A stretch of DNA of 8,980 bases, from positions 1 to 8,980 of the forward strand of contig CAMPGL010000084.1 of NCBI GenBank assembly GCA_946885435.1, given 5' to 3'. Both the position numbers and the translations under genes were made by a program. Origin of the DNA: an uncultured Brevundimonas sp. Lineage in GTDB: Bacteria; Pseudomonadota; Alphaproteobacteria; Caulobacterales; Caulobacteraceae. The notes below the pieces were generated by a model. The model saw only the letters and a list, made by a program, of their open reading frames with translations. It did not search any database and had not been told where the DNA came from. This document shows, piece by piece, positions 1-6,872 of this stretch (positions within the stretch are counted from its first letter, which is position 1; each line of letters begins with the position of its first letter).

Positions 1-824
<824 letters not shown>

Positions 825-831
825 GGGAGGT

Positions 832-908
832 TGGTACGCCCTCTCGGACTCGAACCGAGGACCCTCTGATTAAAAGTCAGATGCTCTAACCGACTGAGCT
901 AAGGGCGC
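832..908 (-). tRNA. tRNA-Lys (anticodon TTT)
   Basis: Read on the minus strand this folds as a complete 77-nt cloverleaf. The acceptor GCGCCCT pairs with AGGGCGT (a G-T pair at position 1-72). The D arm is GCTC/GAGC. The anticodon stem TCTGA/TCAGA carries the loop CTTTTAA, giving anticodon TTT. The variable loop is 5 nt, and the T arm CTCGG/CCGAG has the loop TTCGAGT. The discriminator is A, and CCA is encoded at 832-834. The gene is convergent with guaA (7 bp gap). Its 5' end, and so its promoter side, faces the integrase gene 34 bp away. No clear promoter is seen upstream; it must lie in the short gap or in the 3' end of the integrase gene. Confidence 0.96.
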
Positions 909-913
909 GCCGT

Positions 914-966
914 CACAAAACAAGGAGTTAGCACGCAACCCGTCAGGGATTTTGTGATTGTTTTGT
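914..966. repeat. Cluster of short inverted repeats between tRNA-Lys and integrase
   Basis: ACAAAACAA at 915-923 is matched by its exact reverse complement TTGTTTTGT at 958-966. The same left arm, read as CACAAAA (914-920), is also matched by TTTTGTG at 950-956. The cluster spans the gap between tRNA and integrase and the last codons of the integrase gene. The 34-nt loop is too long for an ordinary terminator. Arm-type integrase binding sites or part of an attachment site are possible, which is inference from position only. Confidence 0.4.
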
Positions 967-2028
967 AGCGAGGGGTTTCTGTTTCATTCGCTCGAGGAGG
1001 TCAAGGGCCACCTCCGACGATGAGACGTACTTACGCATGAGGGCGGTCACGGCGCTTTCTGACCAGCCCATGACCAAGGCGATGTCTCGATCGTCCAGGC
1101 CGGCGATCCGGAACTTGGTTGCGGCGGTTCCGCGGAGGTCGTGGAACCGGAGTCGCTCGATACCGGCGGCGGTCTTGGCCTTGCCGAAGACGGTCTTAAG
1201 TCCCTCCGATGTCCACGACCGGCCCAGCGTGTTGGTGAGCACCGTCACAGCCACTTTGGGGCATTGCGCGATGATGGCCTGGGCCTCGGCTGTCAGCGGC
1301 ACCACGACCTGCTTGCGCCGCTTGCTCGTGGTCATGACGATCGCGTCGTCTCGGATCGCATTCCAACTCAGGCTGATAAGGTCACCTTGGCGCAGGCCGG
1401 TTGCGGCCGCCAGGCGGACCACACGCTGAAGCGGCAAGGAGGCGTGAGCGCAGAACCGGTCAATATTGTCGTCCGTCCAGATGAGATCGTTGCGGTCCGC
1501 CTCGTGAAGGCGAGATACGTCATCCGTCGGGCGGGCGGAGGTGAGGCCGCGCGAGCGGGCCCACGAGAAGAGCCGGCCCACTGTGGTCATGGCGTAGTCG
1601 GCTGCGCGGGGGCGGTCGGCGTAGCTGTCACGCCAATCGAGTAGATCGGCCTTTACTTCGTGACGCTCGAACAGCTTTACCTTCCAGTCGCCAAACTCGG
1701 ACCGGAAGGCGTCGAGGTAGCGCCGGTACTCGCGCTGGGTGGTGGCCTTGAGCTTGGCGAACTCTGGCGAGCCGAGGTAGGCGGTGACAAGCCCACGGAC
1801 GTAGGCCTTGCTCTCCACCGCCGCGGGTTGTTGGGTCGCGTCGATGTAGGCGTTCAGGACATCGACGCGCCCCAAGGCCTCGGCAAGGTTCCTCTTGGCC
1901 TGCTCGCGCGTGCGGCCCGCCGCCTTCGTGATGAGCGGGCCGCCCTTAAAGGCATAGGCATAGATGCGAACGCCGCCATCGGAGAGACGGACGTACGTCT
2001 TATGCAAACCGGTGAGCTTGGCGAGCAT
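943..2028 (-). CDS. Tyrosine recombinase / phage-type site-specific integrase
   Basis: This 361-residue protein has the layout of a phage/island integrase: an N-terminal DNA-binding part (~1-65), a SAM-like core-binding domain (~70-165) and a C-terminal catalytic domain (~185-350). The catalytic set is complete: Arg213 in TGLRQGDL, Lys236 in the TSKRRKQ hairpin, His296 and Arg299 in RFHDLRGTAA, Trp322 in GWSES (the usual H/W position) and the nucleophile Tyr334 in MRKYV. It should catalyse integration and excision of the element carrying it by strand exchange through a 3'-phosphotyrosine. The ATG start has no strong ribosome site, but the upstream small gene overlaps its start by 29 nt, so translational coupling is likely. 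The 3' end points at tRNA-Lys and guaA, both typical integration targets. No excisionase is recognised nearby. Full length argues for an active enzyme. Confidence 0.95.
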   Translation of the reverse strand: MLAKLTGLHKTYVRLSDGGVRIYAYAFKGGPLITKAAGRTREQAKRNLAEALGRVDVLNAYIDATQQPAAVESKAYVRGLVTAYLGSPEFAKLKATTQREYRRYLDAFRSEFGDWKVKLFERHEVKADLLDWRDSYADRPRAADYAMTTVGRLFSWARSRGLTSARPTDDVSRLHEADRNDLIWTDDNIDRFCAHASLPLQRVVRLAAATGLRQGDLISLSWNAIRDDAIVMTTSKRRKQVVVPLTAEAQAIIAQCPKVAVTVLTNTLGRSWTSEGLKTVFGKAKTAAGIERLRFHDLRGTAATKFRIAGLDDRDIALVMGWSESAVTALMRKYVSSSEVALDLLERMKQKPLATKQSQNP

Positions 2029-2194
2029 GGCGGATGGCGCGGGCCTGTTGGAGTTCGTCGTTGACGGTGGGGGAGGTATCGGCCGTGGAGATGGAGTAGC
2101 TGCCGTCAGGCGCGACCTCGACGGCTGAGATGCGGTAGCCTTTCTTGGTGAGCTGGTTGAGCGTGCTTTGCAGGGATGCGGGGCGGCGGTTCAT
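2000..2194 (-). CDS. Small hypothetical protein overlapping the integrase start
   Basis: This is a 64-residue basic polypeptide beginning MNRRPASLQSTLNQLTKKGY. An N-terminal stretch rich in Arg, Lys, Gln and Thr is followed by a short strand-like segment (YRISAVEVAPDGSYSIST, about 20-37) and a C-terminal helix-like tail rich in Arg, His and Gln. I recognise no named family. I place the start at the ATG at 2192-2194. An in-frame TTG at 2246-2248 would add 18 residues that look less protein-like. An AAGGAG element lies about 13 nt before the ATG, rather far. The stop lies 29 nt inside the integrase gene in another frame, so the two are probably one transcript. A recombination accessory (excisionase-like) role is possible from position only, since no helix-turn-helix can be asserted. 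Confidence 0.6.
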   Translation of the reverse strand: MNRRPASLQSTLNQLTKKGYRISAVEVAPDGSYSISTADTSPTVNDELQQARAIRHARQAHRFA

Positions 2195-2465
2195 GGGAGG
2201 TGAGTGGCTCCTTCGTCTGGCGTCGATGTAGGGAATAGGCGACGGCAACTGCTAGGCACCAAATCGTTCTGCCCAGTGGGTAATAGATAATAGCGGTCGC
2301 GCAGTTCCTGAGGCGCGCCAGCCCGGCGGAAGCAAGCAATAAGCTTACCTTGAAGTCTCTTGACCTTCGTGCCAAGCGTAGTTCCGGCCTAGATTGCCAG
2401 CTGTCTGAACCACAGCATTGATATGGGTGTTGCAGAAAAGATTCATACCCCGAGCCCATCGTTCA

Positions 2466-2510
2466 AAGAAACATCCTATTATATTTTATATCTACTATAT
2501 ATTTAGAAGG
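2466..2510. other. Extreme AT-rich tract
   Basis: By hand count, 11 of 50 bases at 2461-2510 are G or C, and about 3 of 30 in the core at 2476-2505, against roughly 60-80% in surrounding genes. On the minus strand it contains TATAAAATATAATAGG, with a perfect TATAAT. That could be a -10 element firing toward the small gene and integrase with a leader of about 270 nt. No good -35 box is seen. It could equally be a site for an AT-binding nucleoid protein. Confidence 0.4.
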
Positions 2511-2807
2511 GACTGCTGGTCGAAAGAGAAGAAGGGTCCGGGGTATGCGCTAAAAATGCCACGCCCCAGGCCGCGAGCGAGTTGGGGCGGCATCCAAAGC
2601 CCATACCTGGCAGTGACGACGACGGCCCGTGAACTAGCGACGCAGTTAGTCTTTGCAATGAGTCCGTAAGGCCCGTTTTCTGGCCCGTGGAGCGCCAGGA
2701 TCGGCCAGACTGATGACGGACAGCGGAAACCGATCCCATGGCCTCAGCGGTCATCCAGGAGTCCTCTGGAGCCAATAGCACTTTTCGGCCGCTGCGGTGG
2801 CGGAAGC

Positions 2808-2836
2808 GGCTCGGCGGCCGTTCAGGCCGCCGAGCC
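2808..2836 (-). terminator. Strong hairpin, probable terminator of the 95-aa gene
   Basis: A perfect 12-bp stem, GGCTCGGCGGCC (2808-2819) with GGCCGCCGAGCC (2825-2836), closes a 5-nt loop. It begins 6 bp beyond the stop codon of the minus-strand gene ending at 2843. Position and strength fit an intrinsic terminator. However, no T-run follows on the minus strand (GCTTCCGCC comes next), so termination may be imperfect or the hairpin may act as an RNA-stabilising end. A weaker alternative stem (GCCGCT/AGCGGC just to the left) could compete with it. Confidence 0.6.
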
Positions 2837-2842
2837 CTGGCC

Positions 2843-3130
2843 CTAGACCGCCCCGCGAGGCGGCTTGCCGGTGATGCGACACAGGAACCAGACCAGGGCC
2901 TGGGGCCGCGGCGTCTGGAGCGCCAGCAGGTACTCCTCGGCCAGCTTGAGGAAGTAGAGGGAGCCGGGGTCGGCCTGGGCCATGTCCTCAGGGTCCACGT
3001 GCATCTCGCAGCGGGCGGCGAGGTGCTCGGCCAGCCACCACACCAGGCGAGCTTCCGGCTGCAGCCAGAGCTCGGGCTCCTTGGCCCAGACGGTGCCTTC
3101 CAGCTTCGTGAAGGCGTCAAAGTCGATCAT
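2843..3130 (-). CDS. Hypothetical Trp-rich acidic protein, 95 aa
   Basis: I do not recognise this protein. It begins MIDFDAFTKLEGTVWAKEPE and has 95 residues, with 14 acidic against 9 basic side chains, five tryptophans (two adjacent in LVWWLAEHLAA), and two helix-like stretches around 28-45 and 60-75. There is no signal peptide and no convincing membrane segment, so it is probably a small cytosolic helical protein. The start is the ATG at 3128-3130, backed by GGAG (3140-3143) with a 9-nt spacer. An in-frame TTG at 3145 would place the ribosome site inside the gene. A strong hairpin follows the stop. It lies downstream of, and on the same strand as, the restriction-modification gene, with a 225-bp gap. 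A role as restriction accessory or regulator is only a guess from position. Confidence 0.7.
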   Translation of the reverse strand: MIDFDAFTKLEGTVWAKEPELWLQPEARLVWWLAEHLAARCEMHVDPEDMAQADPGSLYFLKLAEEYLLALQTPRPQALVWFLCRITGKPPRGAV

Positions 3131-3272
3131 TCGTACTAACTCCAAAAGTTCAAACCCGCGTCTCTCGCGGCCTTGAGGTTATGGAGCATCCGGACCCCGG
3201 TATTCGGTCAGTCTGGACGAAGGAGTACACCCTTTTCCGTACGCCAAATCAGGCCACTTAGGCGGACTGTCT

Positions 3273-3295
3273 CAAAATCCCTCGGGGGGATTTTG
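3273..3295. repeat. 9-bp stem-loop in the gap downstream of the restriction gene
   Basis: CAAAATCCC (3273-3281) and GGGATTTTG (3287-3295) form a perfect 9-bp stem with a 5-nt loop. It lies about 60 bp beyond the stop of the minus-strand restriction gene and 143 bp before the start of the 95-aa gene. No T-run follows on either strand. It may be a terminator remnant or a leader structure of the small gene. Confidence 0.4.
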
Positions 3296-3305
3296 GATTT
3301 CGCGG

Positions 3306-3318
3306 TGCTATCATAGCA
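3306..3318. repeat. Short palindrome TGCTATCATAGCA, possible operator or promoter
   Basis: Two perfect 6-bp arms (TGCTAT/ATAGCA) flank one central base. On the minus strand the palindrome contains TATGAT, a possible -10 element directed toward the 95-aa gene. The expected -35 position reads AAAGCG, a poor match. A protein-binding palindrome or a weak promoter are both possible. Confidence 0.25.
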
Positions 3319-3355
3319 GCGCCGAAGTTCGCCGCTTTCCACAACTGGCCGGCCG

Positions 3356-6300
3356 TCACGCCGCCCGGCGCGCCCCATAGGCGCCGTTCGGCAGGGCGGT
3401 GATTTCGCCGTAGCGGACGAGGGTCGATAGCGCCTGGACGACGCGCTGCTCGATGCGCTTGCCGCCGCCCTTGAAGGCGCGGGCGACCGCCGGGGCGTCC
3501 ATCGGGCGGGCGGAGGCCTGGAGCACGGCGCGGATGGCCATGACCTGCTCGCCCTTGTCCTTCGGGAAGTTGGGCAGGCCCTTGTCGATGGAGACCACCG
3601 TGTCGCCGAGCGCGAGTTCGCCCGACTTGGGCGCGGCGCCGCCCTTGGCGAAGCGGGGGATCTGGTAGTCGGGGCGCAGCCAGCGGACGTGGCCGGCGGC
3701 CTCCTCAGCGGCGCGCTCAGCGTTCAGGGCGACGAGACGTTCGAGGATTTGCTCGTCAGTCAGGTCGTGCGGCCAGCCGTAGGCGTCGAAGGTCGCCCGG
3801 TCGATCTGGTCGTGCAGGTCCTTGAGGATCAGGACGCGGCCGCGGGCCTTCACGTCCTCGTCCTTGTCGGTCAGGGGTTCGCCGACGCGCAGCTTCTCCA
3901 GCACATTGTAGAGGCCGGTCAGGGTCAGGTCCGGATGCTCGGCCTGCACAGCCTTGCGGGTGGCGTCGAGCTCCTCGCCGAGGGCGCGAAGGCGGTCGCG
4001 GGCTGCCCCGTTGGGATCAGGGAACGGAAATGTGCCGAAGCATTCAGAGTGATTGTAGTTGAGGTCATCACCCATTCCGAGGCGGGCGCCCGTTCGCTCG
4101 GCCCAAAGGCCGTGCCCCCTCGAACTCAGGACCGCCAGTCGGTCAGCGGCGTCTAGCGTGATTGCGATGACCTTGGCATCCGGGAGGTAGCCGGCTGGCA
4201 GGAACGAAAATAGCCGGTGCTTTGCCGTTCGGCAGGTCACGATGATCCGCCCCAATCCAACCGTGGCTGCCCGCATTCGAGTGCAAGGCTCAGCGTGGAG
4301 CCAGTAGTTGTCTCGCCGTTTTTCCCGCCTCACGCGGTCTCGTTGAGGCTTTACTCGCTCCAAGACCACTTGAAACAATCGCGGGTAGGCCGTGCGGGCA
4401 TCAGCGTCCGTGAGTCCGTGAAAATCGATGACGTAGCGCTCCTCTTGGTGCTGCACGAGATCGCGCCCGATGACGTAGGGACGGACGACCGCAGGGAGAG
4501 AGCCAATGTCGACGCCGAGCAGTGGGAGCTCGGCCGGTGTCAAACGGAAGCCTTCGCCGAGCAATATGACTCCCTGGTGGGCCATGTCGGCATTGGCTTG
4601 GAGAGCTACAGCGCCAGCGGTCGCCGGCCCGACCGAGAGGTCGCTGGCAATGACCCCGGTGCGCGTGCTGAAGGTGATCTGCGGATCGTCCGAGTTGAGC
4701 CCTGCTTCGTTCTGAACCGTAAGCAGCGTTCCGGTCCGCTCCTTAGCCTGCTCGGCCACGGTCATGGCGATGCGGACGGCGGCAGCTCCAGCCTCAGCCT
4801 TAGTCCAGGGATGATTTGGTGTGGCCATCACCAGGGAAAGAGGCCGCTTTGGTGCCTGGAGATAGCGGTTCAAGACCCGTCTGTTGAAGTTCTGCGTGAG
4901 TGAGTTCGTTGTGACTAGACCGAACCGCCGGACTGAACCGGCCGCCACAGCCTCTGCCGCGCGGGCCCACCAATACATCACGAAATCGACGCTCTCAGGC
5001 ACGCCCTCGTAAGCCCGGCGAAGTGCGGCGGAGTACTCCCCGCCCAGAAACTCCGCCATGCGCTTGTTCCCGATAAATGGCGGATTTCCCACGATGAAGT
5101 CTGCTGGCGGCCAAATCGGCATTCGAGCTTTCGGGAACACCTGCACCGCCACGCCGTCCCGCATCTCGAACTGGAACTCGGGATAGCCGTCCCACGTCAG
5201 GACCGCGTCCTTCTGCTGGATGTTGCCGAAAGCCTTGAGGATCGGCTCGGCCGGGTGTTCGGAGCGGTTGCGGTAGTGCTGCTGGAGATAGCCGATCCAC
5301 AGCACCAGCTCGGCGATGGCGGCGGCGCGGACGTTGAGCTCGATGCCGAGGAACTGGTGCGGATCGACCGTCTCGAAGCCGATGCTTTCCATCTCGCCCA
5401 GCTCGGCCAGGGCCTCCAGCACCTCGCCCTCCAGCCGCTTCATCAGCTCCAGCGAAACGTAGAGGAAGTTGCCCGTGCCGCAGGCCGGGTCGAGCACGCG
5501 GGTGGAGCAGAGCTGGTGGTGGAAGGCGCGGATGGCGGCGACCGCCTCCTTGGGCTCGTTCCGGTTGCGGGCGTCCTCGGCCTTGAGCTGGGCGGCGCGC
5601 CAGTCCTCGCGCAGCGGCTCCATCACCGTCACCTCGACGAGCCGCTCAACATAGGAGCGGGGCGTGTAGTGGGCGCCGAGCTTGCGGCGCTCGGCCGGGT
5701 CCAGCGCCTGTTCGACCAGGGTCCCGAAGATGGCCGGCTCGACATAGCGCCAGTCGTGACGCGAGGCGGCCAGCAGTTCGCCGATCTCTTCCCGGGTCAT
5801 CGGGAAGGCGCGGGGGTCATGGAACAGGCCGCCGTTGAACCAGCGCAGATGGGTCCGGAAGTAGGAGAAGAAGCGGTCGGCGTGGTTCGGCGCGTCCATC
5901 TTGCGCCACAGGTCCTCAAGCAGGGGCGCGAAGCTGTCAGGGCCGTCGAGGCATTCGGTCAGGAGTTCGGTGAAGCGGCCCTTGGGCAGCAGGTCCACGT
6001 CCTCGGCGAACATGGTGAAGATGCAGCGCATCAGGAAATGCGCGACCTCTTCCGGAGGATGGTTGCGCTCCAGCCGGCGCGAGACGGCGGCGAGGCGCTC
6101 GGCGATCTGGCGCGTGACGCGGGCGGCCTCGCGCGAGGGGTCCAGCGATTGAGGGTCGGTCCAGATGGCGCGCAGGCGCTCGACGACCTTGTCGTCGCGC
6201 AGGTCCTCCAGCCGGATGCGGAAGCCCTTGCGGTCCGGGAAGGGCGAGTAGGCGCGGCCGGAGCCCGAGAAGTCGGCATAGACCTCGAAGACGTACCCCA

Positions 6301-6733
6301 CGTCGCAGACGAGGATGAAGGGCGGTGCGGCGTGGTCGGCCGGAAGGCGGAAGACGTAGTCCTCGGCCTGGCGCCGGGCGTGGCGCATGAGGATGTCCCA
6401 ACGGCCCTCGGCGGCGGCGGTTGAGGTCTGTTCCTGCTCGTTGAAGAGCCGGGGCTGGTCGTCGCGGATTTCGGCCCGGGACTGCTTGGCCTCCAGTATG
6501 AAGCAGCCGCGCTTGTAGAGGTCGATGCGCAGGGTCGAGGACAGGGCCTCGCTCTCGCGGCGCTTCACGCCGCGTTCGAAGACGTAGTCGTTGTGGGCGG
6601 TCTGGTGGCTGGCGGGATGAGGGGTCTCGACGCCTATCGCTTGGCAGAGCTCCGTGAGGAACATCTGGTAGTTGGCGCGCTCGGCGCCTCCGCGCGCCAC
6701 GCTCCATTTGGCGATAAAACTCTCGACGTCCAC
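3356..6733 (-). CDS. MmeI-family type IIL restriction-modification enzyme (nuclease-methyltransferase fusion)
   Basis: This single chain of about 1125 residues should cut DNA and methylate adenine at one asymmetric site. Order: an N-terminal PD-(D/E)XK nuclease with Asp71-X9-Glu81-Ala-Lys83 (IDLYKRGCFILEAKQ; MmeI has D70-X9-E80-X-K82); a helical linker (~190-380); a gamma-class N6-adenine methyltransferase with SAM motif I DPACGTG (415-421) and catalytic motif IV GNPPF (549-553); a target-recognition region (~725-905) holding RPYVIGRDL, LSSRGH and CFGTFPFPDP; then a C-terminal helical part. The last ~65 residues look like an extra winged helix. MmeI itself is about 919 residues, so this is a longer relative. 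I chose GTG at 6731-6733 because GGAGG lies 7 nt upstream and the nuclease numbering then matches MmeI; a TTG at 6779-6781 would add 16 residues. The region 4010-5160 has distinctly lower GC. Both activities look intact; specificity cannot be read from sequence. Confidence 0.93.
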   Translation of the reverse strand: MDVESFIAKWSVARGGAERANYQMFLTELCQAIGVETPHPASHQTAHNDYVFERGVKRRESEALSSTLRIDLYKRGCFILEAKQSRAEIRDDQPRLFNEQEQTSTAAAEGRWDILMRHARRQAEDYVFRLPADHAAPPFILVCDVGYVFEVYADFSGSGRAYSPFPDRKGFRIRLEDLRDDKVVERLRAIWTDPQSLDPSREAARVTRQIAERLAAVSRRLERNHPPEEVAHFLMRCIFTMFAEDVDLLPKGRFTELLTECLDGPDSFAPLLEDLWRKMDAPNHADRFFSYFRTHLRWFNGGLFHDPRAFPMTREEIGELLAASRHDWRYVEPAIFGTLVEQALDPAERRKLGAHYTPRSYVERLVEVTVMEPLREDWRAAQLKAEDARNRNEPKEAVAAIRAFHHQLCSTRVLDPACGTGNFLYVSLELMKRLEGEVLEALAELGEMESIGFETVDPHQFLGIELNVRAAAIAELVLWIGYLQQHYRNRSEHPAEPILKAFGNIQQKDAVLTWDGYPEFQFEMRDGVAVQVFPKARMPIWPPADFIVGNPPFIGNKRMAEFLGGEYSAALRRAYEGVPESVDFVMYWWARAAEAVAAGSVRRFGLVTTNSLTQNFNRRVLNRYLQAPKRPLSLVMATPNHPWTKAEAGAAAVRIAMTVAEQAKERTGTLLTVQNEAGLNSDDPQITFSTRTGVIASDLSVGPATAGAVALQANADMAHQGVILLGEGFRLTPAELPLLGVDIGSLPAVVRPYVIGRDLVQHQEERYVIDFHGLTDADARTAYPRLFQVVLERVKPQRDRVRREKRRDNYWLHAEPCTRMRAATVGLGRIIVTCRTAKHRLFSFLPAGYLPDAKVIAITLDAADRLAVLSSRGHGLWAERTGARLGMGDDLNYNHSECFGTFPFPDPNGAARDRLRALGEELDATRKAVQAEHPDLTLTGLYNVLEKLRVGEPLTDKDEDVKARGRVLILKDLHDQIDRATFDAYGWPHDLTDEQILERLVALNAERAAEEAAGHVRWLRPDYQIPRFAKGGAAPKSGELALGDTVVSIDKGLPNFPKDKGEQVMAIRAVLQASARPMDAPAVARAFKGGGKRIEQRVVQALSTLVRYGEITALPNGAYGARRAA

Positions 6734-6745
6734 GCGCGACCCTCC
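6734..6745 (-). promoter_or_regulatory. Ribosome binding site that decides the GTG start of the restriction enzyme
   Basis: On the minus strand GGAGG (complement of 6741-6745) stands 7 nt before the GTG at 6731-6733. No comparable site precedes the in-frame TTG at 6779-6781. This supports the shorter protein. Confidence 0.75.
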
Positions 6746-6807
6746 CGCGCTCACTTGGCGTGAAACAGCGCGGACTGGCAAGGATGTCCTGGCGCGCGAT
6801 CAAGGTG

Positions 6808-6850
6808 TTGTTCCAACGCAATATCGCCCCTGCAGGGTCCGGCTAAGGAT
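6808..6850 (+). promoter_or_regulatory. Putative FNR/NnrR-type site and promoter of nirK
   Basis: TTGTTCCAACGCAA (6808-6821) has the TTG-N8-CAA layout of CRP/FNR-family sites, with a good right half-site CGCAA. A -10-like GCTAAGGAT (6842-6850) lies about 32 bp downstream of its centre. A start near 6856 would put the site at about -41.5, the classic activating position for FNR, Dnr or NnrR. The leader before the nirK ATG would then be about 17 nt. The pattern is seen in the sequence; regulator identity is inference from how nirK genes are usually controlled (low oxygen, NO). Confidence 0.55.
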
Positions 6851-6872
6851 CAGTCTCTGCTCGGGAGCCCCC

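Larger units (their letters stand above)
2195..2842. other. Gene-poor interval between integrase operon and small unknown gene
   Basis: About 650 bp with no reading frame I can defend. Open frames here start at TTG or lack a ribosome site, and their translations look like chance low-complexity sequence. The interval holds an AT-rich tract (2466-2510), a weak inverted repeat TCTGGCC (2679-2685)/GGCCAGA (2703-2709), and a strong hairpin at 2808-2836. The promoter of the integrase operon should lie in the left part. A TATTAT on the minus strand near 2286-2291 has no matching -35 box, so I do not call it. Confidence 0.5.

Noticed and set aside
2106..2669. Open frames at 2106-2459 (minus) and 2418-2669 (plus) in the gene-poor interval
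   Set aside because: The plus frame starts at TTG. Neither has a convincing ribosome site or protein-like composition, and one runs through the small gene in another frame.
3262..3290. Resemblance of GGCGGACTGTCTCAAAATCC to a tRNA-Leu(CAA) anticodon arm
   Set aside because: No acceptor, D or T arm can be folded around it, and the local sequence is better explained as a simple 9-bp stem-loop.
3354..3371. Possible copy of the guaA 3' end (GCCGCCCGGC) as an attachment repeat
   Set aside because: Only about 10 GC-rich bases match, inside the restriction gene terminus, so chance similarity is more likely.
5255..6424. Long plus-strand open frame (389 codons) opposite the restriction enzyme
   Set aside because: It is fully antisense to a clear MmeI-type coding region. 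Its translation is low-complexity Gly/Ala/Val/Glu-rich sequence typical of the mirror frame of high-GC genes.
6672..6872. 67-codon N-terminal extension of nirK
   Set aside because: It overlaps the restriction gene start and has no ribosome site. It would also bury a good Sec signal peptide that starts at the ATG at 6873.
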